Shown here: positions 1 through 6,264 of the stretch, in pieces
How the letters are laid out: each line of letters opens with the position of its first letter
Position numbering within the stretch: the stretch's first letter is position 1
Source: Faecalibacterium sp. UBA1762
GTDB taxonomy: Bacteria > Bacillota > Clostridia > Oscillospirales > Ruminococcaceae
DNA length: 7,114 bases
Direction of reading: 5' to 3'
Assembly: GCA_002314755.1 (NCBI GenBank)
Contig: DCHC01000005.1
Location: 1 to 7,114 of the forward strand
Notes under the pieces: model-generated
Databases searched by the model: none
Told to the model about the DNA's origin: nothing
Seen by the model: only the letters and a program-made list of their open reading frames with translations
Translations under genes and position numbers: made by a program

Positions 1-344
1 ACAACTGCTTGCAGATGAACGCTTTTGCCGTCGTATCGGATTCCGGTACGCTGCCGGAGGAATCCTCCTTCTTTACCTCGGTTGGTAAGCCCTTCCCGGC
101 GGTCTGTATCCGCACCAGCACCGAGCGACCGGAGGCTATGGACAAGGCCTGCTTTTTTATCTCCGGTATTGATGAAAAAGGGTTGCTGCAGGCAGTGGAT
201 ACCGCAGTGGAAATGAATCAAAACGGCGATTACGGCATGCCGGTACCAGACTATGTGGAGGAAAACGTCGCTACCAAGGTGGTAAAGATTATCCAATCCT
301 ATGTGGGGATTGTCAACAAAATGACCTGGCGCAAAGAGCTATAA
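1..344 (+). CDS. capG: UDP-N-acetylglucosamine 2-epimerase family protein, CapG/FnlC type (3' part only)
   Basis: This is the C-terminal part (about 114 residues) of a gene whose start lies before the window; the reading frame is open from base 3. The visible part carries the nucleotide-binding signature of the family: a SDSGTLPEES block early on, then TERPEAM, and it ends in an IIQSYVGIVNKMTW tail. The tail and the TERPE block are typical of the CapG/FnlC/WbjD branch rather than housekeeping WecB/MnaA. Enzymes of this branch epimerise carbon 2 of UDP-2-acetamido-2,6-dideoxy-L-talose to give UDP-N-acetyl-L-fucosamine in the cytoplasm. The next gene, 26 bases downstream, encodes the enzyme for the preceding step, which supports this reading over a WecB role. 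The stop is TAA at 342-344. The N-terminal half, including part of the active site, cannot be judged here. Confidence 0.88.
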   Translation, partial: NCLQMNAFAVVSDSGTLPEESSFFTSVGKPFPAVCIRTSTERPEAMDKACFFISGIDEKGLLQAVDTAVEMNQNGDYGMPVPDYVEENVATKVVKIIQSYVGIVNKMTWRKEL

Positions 345-356
345 GCGCGCTATGAA

Positions 357-362
357 AGGGGG
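357..362 (+). promoter_or_regulatory. Ribosome binding site deciding the CapF start
   Basis: AGGGGG lies 8 bases before the ATG at 371. A second in-frame ATG at 377 would be 14 bases away, which is too far, so 371 is preferred. Confidence 0.6.
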
Positions 363-370
363 AAAACCAA

Positions 371-1573
371 ATGGGTATGAAGATACTGGTAACCGGGGCA
401 AAGGGTATGGTAGGTACAGCGTTGTGCCATAATCTGCGCAACCTGCGGGACGGAAAAAACCGTACCCGACCGGGTATTGCAGTCGATGAGGTTTTGGAGT
501 ACGATCTGGACAGTACGCCGGAGCAGCTGCGGCAGTATTGCGCCCAAGCGGATTTTGTGTTTCACCTTGCCGGGGTCAACAGGCCGGAAAACCCGGAAGA
601 CTTTATGAAAGGCAATTTCGGTTTTTCTTCCGATTTGTTGAACCAGTTAAAGCAGGCGGGTAACAAGGCGCCGGTCATGCTCTCCTCCTCTATTCAGGCC
701 ACCTTAGCCGGACGGTTTGGCGAAAGCGAGTACGGAAAAAGTAAACGGGCGGGCGAGGAGTTATTTTTTGACTACGGAGCCCAAAACGGCATAAAGGTTG
801 CGGTATATCGGTTTCCCAATTTGATGGGACATAGCTGCCCCAAATACAACAGTGCAGTATCTACCTTTTGCTGGGCAGTGGCAAATGACCAGCCCTTTAC
901 TGTAAACGATCCCACCACCCAGTTGGATCTGTTGTATATTGACGACTTAGTAGAGGGTATGTTTGATTTGTTGGAGGGCAGGGAGGTACATTGCCGGTTT
1001 GAAGGTGCTGAGACGGTGGTAGATCCTGCCGGACAATTCTGCTGTGTGCCGGTCACCTACAAGGTGACCTTGGGGAAAATTGTAGAGCTGCTGCAGAAGT
1101 TTAAAACGCAGCCGCAGACCCTGATAATGCCCAAAATGCCGGAAGGTAGTTTTGAGAAAAAACTATACAGTTTGTATTTAACCTATCTGCCCAAGGAGGC
1201 CTTTAAATATCCGTTCAAAATGAACGTAGATGACCGGGGCAGTTTTACCGAACTGGTTCATACCGCCGATTGCGGTCAGGTCAGCGTGAATATTTCCAAG
1301 CCAGGTATCACCAAGGGGCAGCACTGGCACAACAGTAAATGGGAGTTGTTTATTGTGGTGGCGGGTCACGGCCTGATTCAGGAGCGCAATATCACCACCG
1401 GAGAAACGGTAGAGTTTGAGGTGAGCGGCGAAGAGATCGAGGCAGTACAGATGATTCCCGGCTGGACCCACAATATCATCAATCTCAGCGAGACCGAAAA
1501 TTTGGTGACAGTGATGATCTGCAACGAGATTTTCGATCCAAACCGTCCGGATACATTTTTTGAAAAAGTGTGA
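371..1573 (+). CDS. capF: CapF-type bifunctional epimerase/reductase (SDR + cupin) for UDP-L-FucNAc synthesis
   Basis: A 400-residue protein, slightly longer than the roughly 370 residues usual for CapF/FnlB/WbjC. The N-terminal part (about 1-275) is an extended SDR: a TGAKGMVG dinucleotide-binding loop at 8-15, FHLAGVNRP at 64-72, a serine-rich segment SSSIQ at 105-109 and the catalytic YGKSK at 121-125. The C-terminal part (about 280-400) is a cupin: QHWHNSKWELF at 317-327 offers H318, H320 and E325, and PGWTHNIINLS at 363-373 offers H367 as likely metal ligands; NEIFDPNRPDTF near the end is typical of the family. In studied CapF the cupin epimerises carbon 3 of the 4-keto sugar made by CapE, and the SDR domain then reduces carbon 4 with NADPH, giving UDP-2-acetamido-2,6-dideoxy-L-talose. 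It sits directly behind the CapG-type gene and is the last gene before a terminator. Confidence 0.92.
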   Translation: MGMKILVTGAKGMVGTALCHNLRNLRDGKNRTRPGIAVDEVLEYDLDSTPEQLRQYCAQADFVFHLAGVNRPENPEDFMKGNFGFSSDLLNQLKQAGNKAPVMLSSSIQATLAGRFGESEYGKSKRAGEELFFDYGAQNGIKVAVYRFPNLMGHSCPKYNSAVSTFCWAVANDQPFTVNDPTTQLDLLYIDDLVEGMFDLLEGREVHCRFEGAETVVDPAGQFCCVPVTYKVTLGKIVELLQKFKTQPQTLIMPKMPEGSFEKKLYSLYLTYLPKEAFKYPFKMNVDDRGSFTELVHTADCGQVSVNISKPGITKGQHWHNSKWELFIVVAGHGLIQERNITTGETVEFEVSGEEIEAVQMIPGWTHNIINLSETENLVTVMICNEIFDPNRPDTFFEKV

Positions 1574-1588
1574 TTCTAAGATAAAAGC

Positions 1589-1628
1589 AGAGGCTGTCGC
1601 AAATAAACATTTTGCGACAGCCTCTTTT
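1589..1628 (+). terminator. Intrinsic terminator of the CapG-CapF transcript, probably bidirectional
   Basis: A perfect 15-bp inverted repeat, AGAGGCTGTCGCAAA at 1589-1603 and its complement at 1611-1625, surrounds a 7-base loop. It begins 15 bases after the CapF stop. TTTT at 1625-1628 follows on the plus strand and AAAA at 1583-1586 lies just outside the left arm, so the hairpin can also stop leftward transcription arriving from the opposite-strand gene that ends at 1780. Confidence 0.88.
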
Positions 1629-1779
1629 GCTGAGATACGCGGTTTTGAAGAAACGGAACGGTGTTTATGCAAGGTATCTTTGGCTGCTACCGAAAAAAGA
1701 AGCTTCTCTTTCGCAAAGGGTGCGTCGGCAGGCAGCTATGCTATCCAGGCATAGCCCGGGTCAATAAAACGCAAGGCTA
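1629..1779. other. Gene-free spacer between convergent genes, with small palindromes
   Basis: No convincing gene is seen here. A 10-bp palindrome, AGAAGCTTCT, lies at 1698-1707. A 7-bp inverted repeat, GCTATGC/GCATAGC, with a 7-base loop lies at 1735-1755, followed by CCCGGG at 1755-1760. Neither hairpin has a T-run on the leftward strand, so neither is a clear terminator for the minus-strand gene. An open frame that runs through the spacer on the plus strand is an extension across the terminator hairpin and has no ribosome binding site. Confidence 0.5.
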
Positions 1780-3759
1780 TCAGTTCAGGTAGATAACTGC
1801 CATATCCCAGGGCTGCAGCTGAGGTATTTCCACTCCGGCAAAATCCCCGTCCCGGGTCAAGGGCAGCTGGGTATCCGGTTTACAGGGAACGCTGAGAATA
1901 GCCTGGGTGGCTTTGCAGCGGCATACCACACGGAAATTCTCCGCGGTATCGGTCTGGTTGTTGATCAGCAGAACGGCGGCACGGTTTTCATCCCCGCGCA
2001 CCCAGGTGCTGACCCGGGGTAGCAGATAGGCATCCTGTGGCTCCAGCCAGGCGTATCCGCCCATCGCCCTTTGCAGATTGGCGCGCAGCTGCTGATAGCC
2101 GGGGGTACCGGTGTATTTGTAGGGGCTATAGCCCAAAACCACCACATTGCCATACTTGGTGGCGCAGACCTCATCGGCGATCCCGTAGGGCCGGGCAGTA
2201 TAGGCAAGCACCTCCACACCTTCGACGATCGGTTCCAGGTTGTAAGCCAAATCCGCAGTGACGGTTATTCGGCTGGCGCCTGCAAAATCCGGCGCGTAGA
2301 CACTTTTAGCCAGCTTTTCACTGCCGCCGGAGTAGGCGGATTTGATGCGCACACCGGTTTTTTCTCCCCAGCCGCGCTCCCACAGGGCCTGCAAAGCCAG
2401 ACCGTCCAGTATGACCGGTTTTTTAAAGATTTCAGTCAGCTCTGCGTCTGTCATAACGGTGGCAGTTCTGCCCTGCAGCAGAGTACCCCAGGCGGCTGAG
2501 TCATCACAGGTAACCGGCGTGCCAAAGCAAGGCCATTCGTTGACAAAACGATTGGCGTCATATTCTTTGTCATACTCGTTAAACCAGCCCTTTTCATCGA
2601 CCTTCATCCGACCGGCGCACCATTCACTGAAAGCGCCCCAGATGCCTTTTTGGGGCAGAGAATGGGCAAAGGTAAAGTACTGATCGTAGAAAGGCCTTGC
2701 TGCAGAAAGATATGCCGCCTCTTTTTTTAGGTAATCAAAGGCATGGGGGCCGCTGCCGTTATACAAATGGTTCATTGCAACGCCGGTGCAGCCGCCCCAA
2801 ATGGAAAGGGACAACTCCATCAGACGGGTGCGGGCAGATTTGTTCAGAGGTGTGCAGGGGCAGCTTTCCTCTTCATACTGGACATCGTCCAGCACAGCCA
2901 GGGGCATATGCACAATCTGTCTGCTCATATCAATCACTTTTTCAAACATGCCAAGGGGGGATTCATCAATGTAAAAACCGTGACCGGGACGGGCACTTTT
3001 GGCACGCAGCGCGGTCATACACTGCTCAATATAATCACCTGCAAAGGTGGTGTGGCTGTAGCCGACCGACATGAAGGGGGTTTCGATGGCAGGGTTCACC
3101 TCATCCACCGCTTCACGTACAGCGGCACAGTACCGGGCAAGACGCTGGGCCCCGTATGCGGTCCAGGCCTCCCTCAATGCGCTGTTTTCAGGGGAGTTTA
3201 ATGCGGCAACCAGACTCTCCCGATCGGCAAATTTTTCATCCATAAAGTTTTTTATACAGTCCGGACAAAAGCAGGGGTATTTGACACCACCCAAATGGGT
3301 GAAGCGGCAGTCATCGTCTACCCAGACAAAATCGCATCCTGCCTTGGCAAACAACTTATATCTTTCTTTGGTGTAGGCCAAAAAGCCCTCGGAAACCGGA
3401 CAGGCAAGACGGGGAGCAACAGTACCATCCATACCCACCATGTGGGGGAAGGGCATTTCGGCAGGCGGGGTTTCAATCCGGAAGCTGTCCCCCGCACCAA
3501 AGGTGGGCCAAGGGTTAATTCCTACCCGGATCCCTCTCGCCCGGGCCTGGGCGGCAGGCTGTTTGTACAGCTCACACTTGGCCGCAATGGATTCCAGCGG
3601 CTCATAGCCGTAGCTGGTGGGTTCAGAGATGAAAATCCACATCTCATCGGCGCAGGAATCGGTTTTTCCGGCCTGCAGAAGATCCAGCATTTCCTCAAAC
3701 TCGCGGGCGTCGGCGACAGTCTCCTGTCCCATACGCCAACTGATTTTAAATCGACTCAT
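1780..3759 (-). CDS. Putative cytoplasmic TIM-barrel glycoside hydrolase-like protein with CxCxxC motif
   Basis: A 659-residue protein without signal peptide or membrane segment. The N-terminal 1-400 reads like a beta/alpha barrel of the GH-A/GH42-like kind: EMWIFISEPTSYG at 39-51, GIRVGINPWPTFGAGD at 76-91, FVWVDDD at 144-150 and the cysteine cluster CFCPDC at 163-168, with C120 a possible fourth ligand. GH42 beta-galactosidases bind zinc through a comparable cluster. Residues about 430-555 resemble the glutaminase-like middle domain of such proteins (DGLALQALWERGWGEKTGV at 452-470). The last 85 or so residues look like a small beta domain ending WDMAVIYL. The classical pair of catalytic glutamates could not be placed; D148-D150, D265/E266 and D291/D292 are candidate acids. 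The start is backed by GAAGGGA 7 bases upstream (3767-3773). It follows the PHP gene on the same strand after 102 bases, so the two are probably co-transcribed. Substrate unknown; a non-catalytic sugar-binding role is possible. Confidence 0.7.
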   Translation of the reverse strand: MSRFKISWRMGQETVADAREFEEMLDLLQAGKTDSCADEMWIFISEPTSYGYEPLESIAAKCELYKQPAAQARARGIRVGINPWPTFGAGDSFRIETPPAEMPFPHMVGMDGTVAPRLACPVSEGFLAYTKERYKLFAKAGCDFVWVDDDCRFTHLGGVKYPCFCPDCIKNFMDEKFADRESLVAALNSPENSALREAWTAYGAQRLARYCAAVREAVDEVNPAIETPFMSVGYSHTTFAGDYIEQCMTALRAKSARPGHGFYIDESPLGMFEKVIDMSRQIVHMPLAVLDDVQYEEESCPCTPLNKSARTRLMELSLSIWGGCTGVAMNHLYNGSGPHAFDYLKKEAAYLSAARPFYDQYFTFAHSLPQKGIWGAFSEWCAGRMKVDEKGWFNEYDKEYDANRFVNEWPCFGTPVTCDDSAAWGTLLQGRTATVMTDAELTEIFKKPVILDGLALQALWERGWGEKTGVRIKSAYSGGSEKLAKSVYAPDFAGASRITVTADLAYNLEPIVEGVEVLAYTARPYGIADEVCATKYGNVVVLGYSPYKYTGTPGYQQLRANLQRAMGGYAWLEPQDAYLLPRVSTWVRGDENRAAVLLINNQTDTAENFRVVCRCKATQAILSVPCKPDTQLPLTRDGDFAGVEIPQLQPWDMAVIYLN

Positions 3760-3782
3760 TGGTTTATCCCTTCTTTTTTCTG

Positions 3783-3811
3783 ATAACCGAGCAGAGAGCT
3801 GCCCGGGTTAT
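3783..3811 (-). repeat. Imperfect inverted repeat in the gap between the PHP and glycosidase-like genes
   Basis: ATAACC (3783-3788) pairs with GGTTAT (3806-3811), and GCAG (3791-3794) pairs with CTGC (3799-3802) around an AGAG loop, with a small internal bulge. No U-run follows on the minus strand, where A-rich sequence and the ribosome binding site of the next gene come next. It therefore does not look like a terminator; a role as an mRNA-processing or stability element between co-transcribed genes is possible but unproven. Confidence 0.35.
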
Positions 3812-3861
3812 GATGTATTGTTTTCGGTGCGGCTACTGCCGGTTCAAGCCCTTTTACCGGG

Positions 3862-5241
3862 TCATACCGCAAAATACTTTTTCAGCATACCGGGCAGTTG
3901 CCCCTTCATGGCATGCAGGACCTGGGCAGCGCCGGGGGTGGCTTTCAGATATTCGTTCATATAAAAGCCCTCTGCGGCACAGGCTAGATCATGCAGGGGG
4001 TACCAGTTCTCTATCAAAAAGCTGCCGTATTTGATCCAGCGGAAGTCTCCAACCAGCCGGTATTCCGCACTGATAGTATCCACCGCCACGGAGTATTTGG
4101 CTTTGATAGCGTCAATCAGGGCTGCGGTGGTGTTTTCGGTGGCAAATACGATGGTAGAGCAGATCAAAGCATTACGGTTATTCTCAGTGGAACCGTGGCT
4201 GTCGGTACTGCCCACAACCGGCGGATCAAAGCCTTTGGCCTTTTCCTCATAATAGAACGCAGTCTGGTAGCCGTTATGCTGATAATAGTTTTCACCGCCC
4301 AGTACCTCAAATGCGTCGAAGGAATCCCTGCCCTCCTCATAGAGGAACCGGGTGTAGTCTTCGCTTAGCTGCATGGTGGAACAACGCCAGTAGGGGTGTG
4401 GGTAGATGCCTAGCCCACCGTTTTTCACAATCTGTTCGTGGATCCAGCAGAAGACTGCATAATCTTCCCGCTCGCTTTGTATCTTACGGGGTACGGATTC
4501 TGCCCGCTGGCGGATCATCTCCCGAAAGGCCTCCACTGTCATAGCATCAGGACATTCCCCGGTCAGACTACGATCTACCTTTGCCTTGGGTGCACCGTTA
4601 GCCGGATATAGCAGCGCGTTGATGCTATATTTTCCGCCAAAGTTGACATAGTGGGTCTGGGCAAGGGGCAGATGAACCTCTTCACCGGGAACGATCAGCA
4701 TATCCACCAGCGGGCTGTGGTCACTTTCATCTATTTCAAAGGTTTTTCTTGCCACCAGCGAGGGGGTATAATTGTGATGATCAGAAATGACGGTAAAATC
4801 GTAACCGTGGCTGCGGTAATTTGCCGCGACAACCGTGGCGTCCTCGTGACCATCAGAGCCATTGGTGTGCATATGTAAATCTCCGCGCAGGGGAACCTTG
4901 CCTGCCATGTCATGGGCAAGCGCATAGATGTTTAAGAGGGCAAAGGCAGGCTTGTCTTTATCGGAAAGATAAACGCCGTATTCTCCCTCACGGGGCAGAT
5001 TGAGTACAAAGCGGATTTCACCGTCACCCTCCGGCTTGACGGGGGCAATCAGAGTGATATCTCCGCTGGTGCCGGGGAAACGACTGTCCTCGGCTACGGC
5101 CATCTCCCGTACTGTGACGGTGATATCCTGTAGTTCCTGGGGAAAACAGCGTGCGTTACGCGCCCGGACGGTGACGGTTTGGGGGGTGTCGGTCAAAAAG
5201 ACCATTGGAAAAACATCATAATCATGTAATGACATCTTCAT
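3862..5241 (-). CDS. PHP-domain metallohydrolase, CehA/McbA-like
   Basis: A 459-residue cytoplasmic protein. Residues 1-115 form a beta-rich N-terminal domain. The PHP domain follows, with its metal-binding motifs in order: GDLHMHTNGSDG at 120-131 (H123, H125), VISDHHNY at 151-158 (D153, H154), PGEEVHLP at 185-192 (E187 or E188, H190), IYPHP at 279-283 (H282) and VGSTDSHGS at 343-351 (D347, H349). These are the ligands of the usual di- or trinuclear metal centre, so the enzyme is probably active. PHP enzymes hydrolyse phosphoesters, and the CehA/McbA branch with an added N-terminal domain includes carbamate esterases; the substrate here cannot be read from sequence. Its partner gene, a glycosidase-like protein downstream, suggests a sugar phosphate, phosphodiester or ester-bearing glycan fragment. 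AAGGAG (5252-5257) lies 10 bases before the chosen ATG and 16 before the next in-frame one, favouring 5241. Confidence 0.87.
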   Translation of the reverse strand: MKMSLHDYDVFPMVFLTDTPQTVTVRARNARCFPQELQDITVTVREMAVAEDSRFPGTSGDITLIAPVKPEGDGEIRFVLNLPREGEYGVYLSDKDKPAFALLNIYALAHDMAGKVPLRGDLHMHTNGSDGHEDATVVAANYRSHGYDFTVISDHHNYTPSLVARKTFEIDESDHSPLVDMLIVPGEEVHLPLAQTHYVNFGGKYSINALLYPANGAPKAKVDRSLTGECPDAMTVEAFREMIRQRAESVPRKIQSEREDYAVFCWIHEQIVKNGGLGIYPHPYWRCSTMQLSEDYTRFLYEEGRDSFDAFEVLGGENYYQHNGYQTAFYYEEKAKGFDPPVVGSTDSHGSTENNRNALICSTIVFATENTTAALIDAIKAKYSVAVDTISAEYRLVGDFRWIKYGSFLIENWYPLHDLACAAEGFYMNEYLKATPGAAQVLHAMKGQLPGMLKKYFAV

Positions 5242-5310
5242 AAAGCAGTATCTCCTTCATCCTTTATTGCGGTGCGCAGAACGAACCATCTACGCGCGGA
5301 TATTACAGGT

Positions 5311-5339
5311 ATTGTAGCATAAAACGGAAAGGGACGCAA
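5311..5339 (-). promoter_or_regulatory. Sigma-A-like promoter for the PHP/glycosidase pair
   Basis: Read on the minus strand, TTGCGT (5334-5339) stands 17 bases from TACAAT (5311-5316), which is preceded by TGC, an extended -10 element. Transcription would begin near 5304, about 60 bases before the PHP start codon. The -35 matches only in its TTG, which the extended -10 may offset. Confidence 0.6.
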
Positions 5340-5411
5340 GAAAGAGAATACAAAATCAAAGATATAATGAATAAAAGAGGGCAGGTTTTTTAGATAATCC
5401 TGGCAGGGGTA

Positions 5412-5440
5412 TTGCAATGCAGGGCAGAATATTATATAAT
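5412..5440 (+). promoter_or_regulatory. Sigma-A-like promoter for the ACP-MaoC-SDR operon
   Basis: TTGCAA (5412-5417) and a perfect TATAAT (5435-5440) are separated by exactly 17 bases. Transcription would start around 5447, leaving a leader of about 93 bases before the acyl carrier protein gene. The -35 lies inside the 8-bp palindrome ATTGCAAT at 5411-5418, a possible small regulator-contact site. Confidence 0.65.
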
Positions 5441-5539
5441 GTTTATAGCTAATAATAGCCATTTCTTCATTAAAAACGCAAAGTCCACGGGAATGGGCAG
5501 AAAAGCATATTTCAACCGGAGAAGGAGAGGAATATTAAG

Positions 5540-5788
5540 ATGAACGCAGAGCAGCTGCTGAAAGAGTTGGAACAGATTTTCAGAGACAATTTTGACGATG
5601 ATTCCATTGTGCTGACCAGACAGACGACCAGTGAGGATATTGAGGATTGGGACAGTTTGGAGCAGATTAATCTGCTGACGGCGATCGGTAAAAAATACGG
5701 CCTGCGTTTTCAAATACGGGATATCTCCGGGCTGGAAACCGTCGGGGATATGGTGGACCTGATTCTCCGTATGTTACCGGAAAAGTGA
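5540..5788 (+). CDS. Stand-alone acyl carrier protein
   Basis: An 82-residue acidic, mostly helical protein of normal acyl carrier protein length. The DSLEQINLL motif at 38-46 holds the serine (S39) that receives the 4'-phosphopantetheine arm, preceded by the usual EDWDS. AAGGAGAGG at 5522-5530 lies 9 bases upstream of the ATG. The DSLEQINL site differs from the DSLDTVEL of housekeeping fatty-acid ACP and is like that of accessory carriers in secondary-metabolite and polysaccharide loci. It leads an operon with a MaoC-type hydratase and a FabG-like reductase, so it probably carries a short acyl group that those two enzymes act on. A holo-ACP synthase and an acyl-loading ligase are not in the window. 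Confidence 0.9.
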   Translation: MNAEQLLKELEQIFRDNFDDDSIVLTRQTTSEDIEDWDSLEQINLLTAIGKKYGLRFQIRDISGLETVGDMVDLILRMLPEK

Positions 5789-5819
5789 GAATGCCGGAGC
5801 GGAAGGAACGGACTACGCC

Positions 5820-6236
5820 ATGAATGCATATACCATTTCACAACTTCAGGTCGGGGTGACCGAGCAGTTTACGGTCGAGATTACGCGAGATAAAATGGAA
5901 CTATTTTTTGCGATAACCGGAGACGCCAGTCCCCTGCACCGGGATGCGGCGTATGCGCGGGAACGGGGCTACCCGGATAGGGTCAGCTACGGTATGTTGC
6001 AGGGCAGCTTTATCTCTACGCTGGCAGGGGTCTATTTGCCGGGCGAAACCTGCCTGCTGCATGCGGTCAGCTGTAAGTTTACCAAGCCGGTGTTCGCAGG
6101 GGATGTTTTGACGGTTTGCGGAAAGGTGGAAGAGATGGATACCGGTTTAGGGGTGGTTTCGGTCAAGGTTACGGTGACCAACCAAAAGGGAGAGAAGGTT
6201 TTGCGGGGCAGTTATCAGGCTGGTGTGGCTCGATAG
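5820..6236 (+). CDS. MaoC-like hotdog dehydratase/hydratase, (R)-specific type
   Basis: A 138-residue single-hotdog protein of the usual length for (R)-specific enoyl-CoA/ACP hydratases. The hydratase-2 signature is clear at 29-45: FFAITGDASPLHRDAAY, with D35 and H40 as the expected catalytic pair, followed by RVSYGMLQGSFIS at 54-66, the hotdog helix region. The family adds water to trans-2-enoyl thioesters to give (R)-3-hydroxyacyl thioesters, or the reverse. The asparagine often seen in the GDxNPxH signature is serine here, which also occurs in active relatives. It starts 31 bases after the acyl carrier protein stop, with GGAAGGA (5801-5807) 12 bases before the ATG, and precedes the reductase by 28 bases. 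The likely substrate is an acyl group on the neighbouring carrier (inference); CoA thioesters are an alternative. Confidence 0.88.
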   Translation: MNAYTISQLQVGVTEQFTVEITRDKMELFFAITGDASPLHRDAAYARERGYPDRVSYGMLQGSFISTLAGVYLPGETCLLHAVSCKFTKPVFAGDVLTVCGKVEEMDTGLGVVSVKVTVTNQKGEKVLRGSYQAGVAR

Positions 6237-6247
6237 TTCGCATAAGC

Positions 6248-6255
6248 AAAAAGGA
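6248..6255 (+). promoter_or_regulatory. Ribosome binding site deciding the SDR start
   Basis: AAAAAGGA lies 9 bases before the ATG at 6265. An upstream in-frame GTG at 6223 would overlap the MaoC gene and add 14 residues that lie outside the normal SDR fold, so it is rejected. Confidence 0.7.
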
Positions 6256-6264
6256 CGGTGCAGT

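Larger units (their letters stand above)
5242..5539. other. Divergent intergenic regulatory region (298 bp)
   Basis: This is the largest gene-free stretch of the window. It separates the leftward PHP/glycosidase pair from the rightward acyl carrier protein operon and holds a promoter candidate for each, about 70 bases apart and pointing away from each other. The leftward leader is about 60 bases and the rightward one about 95 bases. The sequence between the promoters is AT-rich (5341-5400). No structured RNA, tRNA or repeat array was recognised. Confidence 0.6.

Noticed and set aside
1178..1672. Minus-strand open frame opposite the CapF cupin
   Set aside because: It lies antisense to a well-supported domain and its N-terminal part is a translation of the terminator hairpin.
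1560..1754. Plus-strand open frame after CapF
   Set aside because: It overlaps the CapF end, runs straight through the terminator hairpin and has no ribosome binding site or recognisable domain.
2037..3783. Several plus-strand open frames opposite the glycosidase-like gene
   Set aside because: They are frame shadows of a gene with clear motifs and a good start; none shows a domain or a suitable ribosome binding site.
5363..5368. A second plus-strand TATAAT as another promoter
   Set aside because: No -35-like hexamer is found 16-18 bases upstream; the box at 5435-5440 is much better supported.
5476..5483. ACGCAAAG as part of a c-di-GMP (GEMM) riboswitch in the acyl operon leader
   Set aside because: The matching GGGCAAACC-type half and paired stems are missing on both sides, so this is a short chance match.
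5432..5713. Minus-strand open frame opposite the acyl carrier protein
   Set aside because: It is antisense to the phosphopantetheine-site region of a clear gene and covers the rightward -10 box.
6223..6264. Upstream GTG start for the SDR gene
   Set aside because: It would overlap the MaoC gene and add residues before the dinucleotide-binding strand; the ATG at 6265 has a good ribosome binding site.
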